DNA from: an endosymbiont of Acanthamoeba sp. UWC8
GTDB lineage: Bacteria > Pseudomonadota > Alphaproteobacteria > Rickettsiales > Midichloriaceae
Length of the DNA: 64,000 nucleotides
Assembly (NCBI RefSeq): GCF_000730245.1
Contig: NZ_CP004403.1
Location: forward strand, 62,001-126,000
Reading direction: 5' to 3'
The translations under genes were made by a program, and so were the position numbers. Of the stretch, positions 48,056 to 55,627 are shown one piece after another. Each line of letters opens with the position of its first letter. Position 1 is the stretch's first letter. The notes beneath the pieces were generated by a model. The model saw only the letters and a program-made list of their open reading frames with translations, did no database searches and was not told the origin of the DNA.

Positions 48056-49120
48056 GTGGAAGATAATACTCATTTATATTATATGAAAAAAGCTCTCGAG
48101 CTTGCGCAAAGAGGGGAATATACTGTTTCTCCTAATCCTATGGTCGGGTGTATAATTGTAAGACAGGGCAATATAATAAGTGAAGGATGGCATGAAAGAG
48201 CGGGTGAAGCTCATGCTGAAATAATTGCGATTAGAAAATCTACTCCCGAAATAACGAAAGATGCCGATATGTATGTCACGTTAGAGCCTTGCTGCCATTA
48301 TAATAGGACGCCTCCTTGTACGGATGCTATAATAAAAGCAAAGATAAAACGGGTAATTATTCCGTCTCTTGACCCGAACCCAAAGGTTTCCGGGCGAGGA
48401 ATTGAGATGCTAAGAGAGGCGGGTATTGAAGTAATTACCGGTGTTCTGGAAAATGAAGCTTTGAAATTAAATGAAATATTTTTTCATTATCAAAAAACAA
48501 GGCTACCTTTTGTTATATTAAAGTGGGCAATGTCGTTAGACGGTAAGATGGTAACAAGCGTTCATGATAATAAAAAACTAAGCTCAAAAGAATCATTGGA
48601 GCATCTGCATTTGAGCAGGGCAAAAGTTGATGCAATATTGGTTGGAGCTAATACTATAAGGGAGGATGATCCGCTGCTTACCTGTAGAAGTGATGTATAT
48701 AGTAATAATAATCCGTTAAGGATTGTATTATCAAACGATTTAAGCCTCCCGCTATCGGCAAAAGTTTTACAGGATCAGGATAAAGCTAAAACTTTAATAG
48801 TTACTACAAATAAGGTGAGTGTTGAGCAAATAGAAAAAATTTCTTCTAAAGATATTGAGGTGTTAGTTACTGAGAGTGATGAAAATGAGCAAGTTGATAT
48901 AAAAGCTTTGCTTATCGAGCTAGGCAAGAGAGAGATCACCAGCTTACTCGTAGAAGGAGGAAGCAAAGTGCATGCATCATTTTTTAAGGCTAGGTGTGTA
49001 AACAGAGTTGAAGCTTATATAACACCTTACATAGTTGCGGATTTACCTAAAAAACTTGCCCTTAAGCCGTTTGGTTTTCAAGCTATGGGTAATGATATAT
49101 TTATAAAATCAAATGTATGA
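48056..49120 (+). CDS. ribD: Bifunctional pyrimidine deaminase/reductase RibD
   Basis: Deaminates and then reduces the GTP-derived pyrimidine in riboflavin synthesis. The N-terminal deaminase has HAE in GEAHAEIIAI and the zinc motif PCCHYNRTPPC; the C-terminal reductase begins around residue 150 (FVILKWAMSLDGKM) and includes LLVEGGSKVHASF. At 354 residues it is typical. GTG at 48056 is chosen because AAGGG lies 7 bases upstream; an ATG at 48083 is possible. First gene behind the FMN riboswitch; it overlaps the next frame by 4 bases. Confidence 0.95.
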   Translation: MEDNTHLYYMKKALELAQRGEYTVSPNPMVGCIIVRQGNIISEGWHERAGEAHAEIIAIRKSTPEITKDADMYVTLEPCCHYNRTPPCTDAIIKAKIKRVIIPSLDPNPKVSGRGIEMLREAGIEVITGVLENEALKLNEIFFHYQKTRLPFVILKWAMSLDGKMVTSVHDNKKLSSKESLEHLHLSRAKVDAILVGANTIREDDPLLTCRSDVYSNNNPLRIVLSNDLSLPLSAKVLQDQDKAKTLIVTTNKVSVEQIEKISSKDIEVLVTESDENEQVDIKALLIELGKREITSLLVEGGSKVHASFFKARCVNRVEAYITPYIVADLPKKLALKPFGFQAMGNDIFIKSNV

Positions 49121-49128
49121 GGAGTAGT

Positions 49129-49737
49129 ATGTTTAACGGCATAGTCGAAGGAACGCTTAAACTTTTAAGTAAAACTTTAAATAATAACTCATGTGTTATG
49201 GAATTAGAGCGCTTAGAAACTTTAGATGATTTAAAAATCGGGGGTAGTATTGCTATAAACGGAGTTTGCCTTACGGTTACTGAACTAACAAATTACAAAT
49301 TCGTCGCTGATCTTATGCCAGAGACTTTAAATGTTACCGCTTTAGGTGATCTTAAGCCCGGAAGTATAGTTAATTATGAAAGATGTATGAAATTGAGTTC
49401 CCGTATTGAGGGGCACTTAGTTAAGGGGCATGTCGATGAAATCGGAGTAATTGAAGAAATTTATGATGAAGGTAATGCTAAAATCATTAAAGTCTCGGTT
49501 TCGGAAAATATTGCTCCTTATCTGATTAAGAAAGGATCAATTGCTATTGACGGGATGAGTATAACTATTATTAGTGTAGAAAATAAATATTTTACCGTAG
49601 GGTTGATTCCACATACGGTAAATAATACTGCCGCCCGAGTTTACAAAGCCGGCACAAAAGTAAATTTAGAAGTTGATGATATGGCGAAATATATGTGGAA
49701 CTTTATGCAAAATAACTTATTGAGTAAGGCAAGTTAA
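49129..49737 (+). CDS. ribE: Riboflavin synthase alpha chain
   Basis: Dismutates two lumazine molecules into riboflavin. The sequence shows two lumazine-binding repeats: MFNGIVEG... with GGSIAINGVCLTVTEL in the first, and LVKGHVDEIG... with KGSIAIDGMSITIISV in the second. The ATG at 49129 is preferred over 49117 because GAGGAG lies 5 bases upstream and it gives the canonical MFxGIVE start; the upstream ATG overlaps the ribD stop as ATGA. Length about 202. Confidence 0.95.
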   Translation: MFNGIVEGTLKLLSKTLNNNSCVMELERLETLDDLKIGGSIAINGVCLTVTELTNYKFVADLMPETLNVTALGDLKPGSIVNYERCMKLSSRIEGHLVKGHVDEIGVIEEIYDEGNAKIIKVSVSENIAPYLIKKGSIAIDGMSITIISVENKYFTVGLIPHTVNNTAARVYKAGTKVNLEVDDMAKYMWNFMQNNLLSKAS

Positions 49738-49739
49738 AT

Positions 49740-50942
49740 ATGAACCGATTTAAGACTATAAGCAAAGCTTTGGATAGCTTAAAATCCGGCAAAATGGTTA
49801 TTTTAGTTGATGATCATGATAGAGAAAATGAAGGAGATTTAATACTTGCCGCTCAATTCGTGACGCCTGAGGCAATAGCCTTTATGCTTAAATATACGAG
49901 CGGTATTATATGTGTGCCTATGCACAAGGAAAGGCTTGATGAGCTTGGAATAAAGCTTATGGTAAATGAATCTGAAAATACCAGCCGTAATAAAACAAAA
50001 TTTACTACATCGGTAGAAGCAAGGCACGGGGTTTTGACCGGTGTCTCGGCAGAAGATCGCACAACCACGATTAAAGCCTTATGTAATAAAGGAAGCACCG
50101 CAAAAGATATAAGCCAACCTGGGCATGTGTTTCCGCTTGAATATACACCGCTTGGGGTAATTAAAAGGAGAGGGCATACCGAAGGTGCTATTGACCTAAT
50201 GAAAGCTGCTAATTTAGATGAGACTGCAATAATTTGCGAGCTTATGAATGAAGACGGCACGATGACGAGAGGAACTCAGATTAATGAGTTTGCTGCTAAG
50301 CATAATATGGAGATAATCTCTATTGAGGATATTTATCAATATAGAATATATCATGAAACTATAGTTAGCGAAGAAGCTTCTGCTTCTCTTCCGACCGAAT
50401 ATGGAAATTTTAAAATCAGCGTGTTCAAAACTGAAATTGATGATAAGGAGCATATAGCATTAAGTAACTTAAAAGAAAGCCAAAATGAAGCATTGGTAAG
50501 AATACATTCCTCATGTGCAACGGGAGATATTTTTCATTCGCTCAGATGTGATTGCCAAAAACAACTTGAATACGGGCTTAAGGAAATAGGCAAAAACGGA
50601 GGTATTTTACTGTATCTTGACCAAGAGGGTAGGGGTATAGGGCTAACTTCGAAGATTAAAGCTTACTTACTTCAGGAGAAATATAATTTTACTACTGTGG
50701 AAGCGAATGAGGAGCTCGGCTTTCCAGTGGATTCCAGGGAATATCTGATTGCCGCACAAATTATTAAGCATTTCGGTATTACTTCAGTTAAGCTTCTAAG
50801 CAACAACCCTAAAAAAGTTGAAGGATTAATCAGAAACGGAGTAGCTGATGTTGAAAGGCAACCGGTGCCGGTTTTTATAAATGAGCATAACAAAGCTTAT
50901 TTAGAGACTAAAGAAAAGGTTCTAGGACATATTTTAAAATAG
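49740..50942 (+). CDS. ribBA: Bifunctional DHBP synthase / GTP cyclohydrolase II (RibBA)
   Basis: The two entry enzymes of riboflavin synthesis in one protein. The N-terminal half makes the C4 unit from ribulose 5-phosphate (DDHDRENEGDLILAAQFV, and RRGHTEGAIDL). The C-terminal half opens GTP, with the zinc site SSCATGDIFHSLRCDCQ and the catalytic DQEGRGIGLTSKIKAYL. Both halves keep all key residues; in some alphaproteobacteria the second is degenerate, here it is not. It starts 2 bases after ribE. Confidence 0.96.
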   Translation: MNRFKTISKALDSLKSGKMVILVDDHDRENEGDLILAAQFVTPEAIAFMLKYTSGIICVPMHKERLDELGIKLMVNESENTSRNKTKFTTSVEARHGVLTGVSAEDRTTTIKALCNKGSTAKDISQPGHVFPLEYTPLGVIKRRGHTEGAIDLMKAANLDETAIICELMNEDGTMTRGTQINEFAAKHNMEIISIEDIYQYRIYHETIVSEEASASLPTEYGNFKISVFKTEIDDKEHIALSNLKESQNEALVRIHSSCATGDIFHSLRCDCQKQLEYGLKEIGKNGGILLYLDQEGRGIGLTSKIKAYLLQEKYNFTTVEANEELGFPVDSREYLIAAQIIKHFGITSVKLLSNNPKKVEGLIRNGVADVERQPVPVFINEHNKAYLETKEKVLGHILK

Positions 50943-50949
50943 GATTAAA

Positions 50950-51396
50950 ATGAAAGATTACAGAATTGCTATAGTTCAAAGTAGATTTAACGCCGAGATA
51001 ACCGATAGCTTATCTTCAGCTTGTATAGAAAAGCTAAAGCAGTATGGAGTATATGAAAATAATATCAGTTTATTTTATGTACCGGGTGCGGTTGAGCTTC
51101 CGCTTGCAAGTAAGCTACTTGCTAAGAAAAAAGATGTTGATGCGATTGTTTGTATCGGGGCGGTAATTAAGGGTGATACCGATCATTATCAATATGTTTG
51201 CGAACAGGTAAACTACGGCTGTCAAAAGGTAGCTTTAGAGCAAGAAATCCCCATTATTTTCGGAGTTTTAACCGTGCCTACCTATGAGCTGGCTTTGGCG
51301 CGAGCAGGGGATGATTTAAGTTTAAACAAGGGAGCAGAATGTGCCGATGCGGCTGTTGAGATGTTAAAATTTATCCGAATAATTAAAGCGGCGTAG
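50950..51396 (+). CDS. ribH: 6,7-dimethyl-8-ribityllumazine synthase
   Basis: Joins the C4 unit to the pyrimidine to give lumazine. The 148-residue product has SRFNAEITDSLSSA, the substrate loop VPGAVELPLASKLL, and AVIKGDTDHYQYVCEQVNYG with the catalytic His. Eight bases after ribBA. A terminator begins inside its last codons. A decayed copy of its 3' end lies at 52108-52214. Confidence 0.96.
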   Translation: MKDYRIAIVQSRFNAEITDSLSSACIEKLKQYGVYENNISLFYVPGAVELPLASKLLAKKKDVDAIVCIGAVIKGDTDHYQYVCEQVNYGCQKVALEQEIPIIFGVLTVPTYELALARAGDDLSLNKGAECADAAVEMLKFIRIIKAA

Positions 51397-51439
51397 AAAA
51401 GGTTGAGTTGTCCTTACTTATTTTTTCTACGCCTTTTTT
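51390..51439 (+). terminator. Rho-independent terminator of the rib operon
   Basis: GGCGTAGAAAA (51390-51400) pairs perfectly with TTTTCTACGCC (51423-51433), followed by T6 (51434-51439). The 5' arm includes the ribH stop codon. It is the strongest terminator in the window. Confidence 0.9.
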
Positions 51440-51460
51440 GGGTTTTTGATTTATCACTAC

Positions 51461-51997
51461 CTACGCTATATTTAAGCCTATGGTTGAAGACAATTTATTT
51501 AGTACTCTTGAAGCAAAAGTATCTTGATTATAAAGCTTAAGATCCTCTTCGGGAATATAAGTTTTAAGTAATGCATCAGCCTTATCGTTAAACACTACTA
51601 AATTCAAATGTAGGATTGATGTAAAGCATAATAAGGGGAAATAACCTAAGTTGTGAGTGGTAGTAGTAAGTAAGAAGAAAGCAGCAATAGGAGTAAAGTT
51701 TACTAAATTATCTCCTATTGCTTTAATAAGATCGTTATCTTTAAAATCTTGTACTGCTGACTGAGCAAGAGGGTTACGGTAGTTATCAAAGCATTCGTCA
51801 ATGGTTTTGGCAGATAGGTAGGTGTTTAAAACTCCGAGAATTATTGTACCAGCTGCAAGTGCAGGATATAAATAAGTTGTAGAGTAAGAACTTAGTAACT
51901 CGGATGAAATTATTCCAAGGTTGTTAACTTCAAGTAAAGCTAAAGCTGCAAGGCTCAGATGGCTTACATTCTTAAGACTAATAATATTATTTTTCAT
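51461..51997 (-). CDS. Hypothetical membrane protein, 178 aa
   Basis: No family recognised. The product has about four hydrophobic segments: LSLAALALLEV, LYPALAAGTIILGVLNTYL, FTPIAAFFLLTTTT and FPLLCFTSILHLNLVVF. No signal peptide or known motif. It lies between the rib operon terminator and the ribH remnant, so it may have been inserted or exposed by a duplication there. Role unknown. Confidence 0.55.
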   Translation of the reverse strand: MKNNIISLKNVSHLSLAALALLEVNNLGIISSELLSSYSTTYLYPALAAGTIILGVLNTYLSAKTIDECFDNYRNPLAQSAVQDFKDNDLIKAIGDNLVNFTPIAAFFLLTTTTHNLGYFPLLCFTSILHLNLVVFNDKADALLKTYIPEEDLKLYNQDTFASRVLNKLSSTIGLNIA

Positions 51998-52107
51998 TTT
52001 ATAAATTAATTAGTTGATTCAAGTGAATTATATATAATAAATACGAACATAACAAATAAAATGCTGTTAAATATTTGTTAAAATTAACATACTAATCTTT
52101 TTATGCT

Positions 52108-52214
52108 GGTTGCTTATGAGTCGGCTTTGGGATGATTTGAACCTGAATAAGGGTGTCAAATGTTCTGATGCGGCATGAGGAATGCTAAAATTTATTCAAA
52201 CTTTTAAAGGATAA
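52108..52214 (+). pseudogene. Remnant of a second ribH 3' end
   Basis: Reading from 52130, the frame gives DDLNLNKGVKCSDAA, a TGA stop (52176-52178), then GMLKFIQTFKG and TAA (52212-52214). This aligns without gaps to the ribH tail DDLSLNKGAECADAA then VEMLKFIRIIKAA. Upstream, YESAL matches YELAL of ribH, but 11 bases are missing between, shifting the frame. Differences fall at all codon positions, so it is an old, decayed copy and not a recent duplicate. Confidence 0.75.
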
Positions 52215-52215
52215 T

Positions 52216-52235
52216 GGAGGCGAGAGGTTGCCTCC
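52216..52235. terminator. Hairpin between the ribH remnant and the 426-aa gene
   Basis: GGAGGC (52216-52221) pairs with GCCTCC (52230-52235). It follows the ribH remnant on the plus strand and lies 7 bases past the stop of the minus-strand gene. No T run in either direction, so function is uncertain. Confidence 0.4.
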
Positions 52236-52241
52236 TCGCAC

Positions 52242-53522
52242 TTACCTTTGGCTACCTATTTTAACTTCTTGAGAACGTCTTTCACCGCTTACTTTCTTCG
52301 TCCATTTATTTGTTTCATGCTCTTGAGTTTCATCCAGCGGTTTTTGCTTGTCACTCTTAGAGTTTTGCGATTTAGTGTTTTTCTCACTTGCTTGCTGTTC
52401 ATCTAAAGGAACTTGATTTTTTGCTTTCTGCTTCGGTAGTTCATCAAGGGGGACTTCTTTACCGACTTCATGTTTTTGTGCTTGATCCAGCGGAACAGTT
52501 CCGGCTTTTTTCAAAGTCTCTTTTAAGTAAAGCTTTTCCGAATTAAATTCATTTTGGAGATTTTCAATTTTTTCTATAATTTCTTCTTTTGATTTAGATT
52601 TTGAAAGTTTATCCGGAGGTATCATTTCAAGGTCTTGTTTAAAAATTTCCGCAACTTGGTTAGAGGCTAGTTTCATATTCTTTTCAAACTTATTCGGGTT
52701 TTTCATACCGCTTTCAACAAATTCCTTAAACATATCTTTAAAGTTTTCTTGCAATGCTTGGTGTTCTTCCCAGCGATTAACAAATTGAGGATCTTTTTCA
52801 TGAAAGTACGACCCGTATTTTAATAAGCTAACATGGTCAGCGGATTTACCGTCTTTTTCGGAAGATATTAAATGCATAGCAAGCGGGTATTTATTTATAA
52901 TTAAATCTTTTAGTGCATTAAGCTGTTCAGGGGTGCTTGCTCCGTTTTTATCAGCTTTGATAATGTTATTTTCAACTCCCTTGACTGCCCTTTGATAATC
53001 ACTTCTGGAAGGGTCTTCATAAACCGAGTTGATTAAAATTTTCATCATATCATTCAGAATAATCAGATCTTCTCCTAAACCTGAAATTAGGCTTTTAGTT
53101 TTCCCCGCTTTTAAGTTTTGCATAAACCCTTCCAGTTCCTCGGCATCTTTAGCTTTATCAGGTGAAAGCCCGCCTACTGAATTTTCTACTTTTGTTGAAA
53201 TAGGCTTTACGATCATATTTTTAGCCATAAATTCATTTGTTTTATTCATATGATTAGCGAGCTTGACGAAGTGACTATACTCTTTAGGTATCAAATCCTG
53301 ATTATTAACAATATTTCTTACTGCTCTTGCCTTTTCCTCAGGTTCTTTAGCTTTTCTAAAATCTTCAATTAACCTATCTACATCGCTTTTATCAAAGCCG
53401 AGAATACTTTCCCTCATGCCGCGAGGTAGAATTGCTTTAACAAAGTTACGGACACGGCCAATGCTTTTCTCTTCAGGAATTTGAATAATTTTATTTTCCT
53501 TATCACCATCGCTTCTTTTCAT
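52242..53522 (-). CDS. Hypothetical charged protein with four PLDE/Q repeats, 426 aa
   Basis: No family recognised. The N-terminal 330 residues are helical and Lys/Glu-rich without membrane segments. The C-terminal tail has four spaced copies of a VPLDE-like unit: TVPLDQAQKHE, EVPLDELPKQK, QVPLDEQQASE and KPLDETQEHE, separated by Gln/Lys/Ser-rich linkers; the tail ends basic. Such tails often serve as short linear binding or secretion motifs in effectors; for this protein that is inference. A GGGGG-containing site (53527-53532) precedes the ATG, as before the 231-aa orphan. Confidence 0.6.
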   Translation of the reverse strand: MKRSDGDKENKIIQIPEEKSIGRVRNFVKAILPRGMRESILGFDKSDVDRLIEDFRKAKEPEEKARAVRNIVNNQDLIPKEYSHFVKLANHMNKTNEFMAKNMIVKPISTKVENSVGGLSPDKAKDAEELEGFMQNLKAGKTKSLISGLGEDLIILNDMMKILINSVYEDPSRSDYQRAVKGVENNIIKADKNGASTPEQLNALKDLIINKYPLAMHLISSEKDGKSADHVSLLKYGSYFHEKDPQFVNRWEEHQALQENFKDMFKEFVESGMKNPNKFEKNMKLASNQVAEIFKQDLEMIPPDKLSKSKSKEEIIEKIENLQNEFNSEKLYLKETLKKAGTVPLDQAQKHEVGKEVPLDELPKQKAKNQVPLDEQQASEKNTKSQNSKSDKQKPLDETQEHETNKWTKKVSGERRSQEVKIGSQR

Positions 53523-53641
53523 GGATATACCCCCATATATCTAATATATATAAAGGTATATTAAATTTATTAATATTTAGTTAATTGAGGGATTAATAAT
53601 AAAAAAAAGGTTATTTTGAATATTATTGAGATAAGCATAAT

Positions 53642-54253
53642 TTATGCAATTAGCTTTTCTTCTTTTAAAGAGCGTTGAACCGGCTCTCTAGCTAAAATTC
53701 TCTTTTTATAATCGATAAGGGAAGGCCAGTCGGAAATATCCAGTCCAACGTGTGAAAGCCAAGTTAATATTACAAATAAATAGCCGTCCGGAAGCATATA
53801 TTCCTCGCCGAGTAAATAAGTATGGTTCTCTAAGTGTTTATTGATAAAATCTAATTTTTTTGCTAATAAGGGTATGAAAATTTCATCCTTTAAATTTTCC
53901 GGAACTTGAGAATTAAATAATGGCGAAAAGCTTTTATGCAGATCAGAAGTGATAAAATTTAGCCATTCAAGAACCCTGTATCTTAGTAATTCACCGAGTG
54001 AAGGTAATAAGTTATATGCTTTATATGTGTCTGATAAATATTGCTGAATGACTACGTTTTCGGTTAATAATTCACCGTTATCAAGTAATAATGCAGGCAC
54101 AGATCCCTTGGCATTAATAGATAGAAAGTCACAACCGCTTTCCGTAATCTTTGTGTTAAGGTTAACCGCTTCATAGCCACAATTAATACCGATTTCGTTG
54201 ATTAAAATTCTTACTACAAGAGAGCATGAGCCTTTTGAATAAAATAATTTCAT
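53642..54253 (-). CDS. Glutathione S-transferase family protein
   Basis: The 203-residue product has the thioredoxin-like N domain with MKLFYSKGSCSLVVRILINE (active Ser/Cys region), INAKGSVPALLL (cis-Pro) and GELLTENVVIQQYLSD (glutathione-binding Glu), and an all-helical C domain. It fits beta-type bacterial GSTs. It is 21 bases downstream of the GCS2-type ligase on the same strand, suggesting a joint thiol role. Confidence 0.9.
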   Translation of the reverse strand: MKLFYSKGSCSLVVRILINEIGINCGYEAVNLNTKITESGCDFLSINAKGSVPALLLDNGELLTENVVIQQYLSDTYKAYNLLPSLGELLRYRVLEWLNFITSDLHKSFSPLFNSQVPENLKDEIFIPLLAKKLDFINKHLENHTYLLGEEYMLPDGYLFVILTWLSHVGLDISDWPSLIDYKKRILAREPVQRSLKEEKLIA

Positions 54254-54274
54254 CTAAATTACCTTTGTTAAATT

Positions 54275-55441
54275 TTACCACTTAGGTTGGTTTGCATTAA
54301 ATTCTTCAACATTTAATTTTACTACTTCAACTAATGAATTTGTAGTTTCAAATACATGTTTCTGCCTTTGTGAGCTGGTTCCGTTTTTGCATATGTTTTT
54401 AATATCTTCGAAATATTTTTCATATTTTAGTTTGGTAATATACGGTTCAATTTTATTGACCCACTCCAGGATATCATCTTTTAAGGGCTTAGTATCACCT
54501 TCGGTATTTGTTACATAAATTGCTTCCATACCATGTCTGATTACGCGCCATTTATTTTCTCTCAGTAACCACATCGGCGGAGCAGGGAAACTATCAACCC
54601 AAGTGCCGTTATCCTTAAACCAATGCGCAAGTGCATGAATGAAAGCAACTATAGCGGTTGCTTCTTTTAGGGTGGCGGTGCCATCACATATTCTAATCTC
54701 TAATGTTCCGTAGTTAGGGCTAGGTCTTAAATCCCACCATAAATCCTTAAATGATTTAATAGCGCCACATTTTTGAAATGTTTTACAAAGGTGAACAAAT
54801 TTTCTCCAGTTCATACCTTGGTTCGGGAGTCCTGAGGTCGGCATTGATTCAAATATTGTCGGCCTGCATGATGCAAGTCCGGTATCCATTCCCTGCCAAA
54901 ACGGGGAGCTAACTGATAAAGCCAGCATATGGGGAATAAAATGCATGAAAAAATTATTAAATTGCATGCATTCATCACCGCTTTGCATTCCCAAGTGAAC
55001 ATGTAAGCCGTATATAGCCCACCTTCTGGTTAACCATTGATTTCTATCAATTAGATCTTTATATCTTTCCGCAGAATAAAGTTCGGAATCCTCATAGCGG
55101 GCAAAAGGATGCGCTCCAGTCGAGGATAATAGGATACCCAGTTTATTAGTAACGGAAGACAAGATATTTACGGTTGATAACAAATCCTGTTCCAACTCGG
55201 TTACTGTTTCACAAATATCACTATTTATTTCTAAAAAACTTTTGAATATTTCAGGTTTGATTTTATGGAAATTGCTAAACTCTTTTAAAATATCATCTAC
55301 TCTTGGGCATAAGTTATAATTTGAAGGGTCAATCAGTTGAATCTCAAGCTCAGCTCCGAGAGTTAGAGGTTTTGAAGGTTTGAAAACGAGTTCATTTTTA
55401 TTAAACTTATGAGTAAAAAAGTTTTTAAGGTTAGTTAGCAT
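54275..55441 (-). CDS. Glutamate-cysteine ligase family 2 (GCS2/YbdK type)
   Basis: A carboxylate-amine ligase joining glutamate to an amine, in many homologues weakly to cysteine. The 388-residue product has the GCS2 start SKPLTLGAELEIQLID, SSTGAHPFARYE, YGLHVHLGMQSGDECMQF, and NYGTLEIRICDGTATLKEA. No partner glutathione synthetase is here. With the adjacent GST it may supply a thiol, but the true substrate is open. Confidence 0.88.
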   Translation of the reverse strand: MLTNLKNFFTHKFNKNELVFKPSKPLTLGAELEIQLIDPSNYNLCPRVDDILKEFSNFHKIKPEIFKSFLEINSDICETVTELEQDLLSTVNILSSVTNKLGILLSSTGAHPFARYEDSELYSAERYKDLIDRNQWLTRRWAIYGLHVHLGMQSGDECMQFNNFFMHFIPHMLALSVSSPFWQGMDTGLASCRPTIFESMPTSGLPNQGMNWRKFVHLCKTFQKCGAIKSFKDLWWDLRPSPNYGTLEIRICDGTATLKEATAIVAFIHALAHWFKDNGTWVDSFPAPPMWLLRENKWRVIRHGMEAIYVTNTEGDTKPLKDDILEWVNKIEPYITKLKYEKYFEDIKNICKNGTSSQRQKHVFETTNSLVEVVKLNVEEFNANQPKW

Positions 55442-55577
55442 AAATATTTACTCGTAATTTATTTGAAATAATAGATTAATACTAACCTTTAAGAATTTCA
55501 ATTATTAAATTGAAATAATTTTATAAGCTTGTAAATAAAGTTGAAATTGCTCCGAGAAGGATTCAAGATTTTTAATA

Positions 55578-55614
55578 GATAAGAATGTATTTTATAAAAA
55601 AATACATTCTTATC
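55578..55614. repeat. Long hairpin after the phytase-like gene
   Basis: A 16-bp exact inverted repeat (55578-55593 and 55599-55614, arm GATAAGAATGTATTTT) around a 5-base loop. It lies 13 bases past the stop of the minus-strand gene and could terminate its transcript or stabilise its 3' end; an outer pair TTCAAGAT/ATCTTGAA competes with it. Confidence 0.6.
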
Positions 55615-55627
55615 TTGAAATCAGTGC

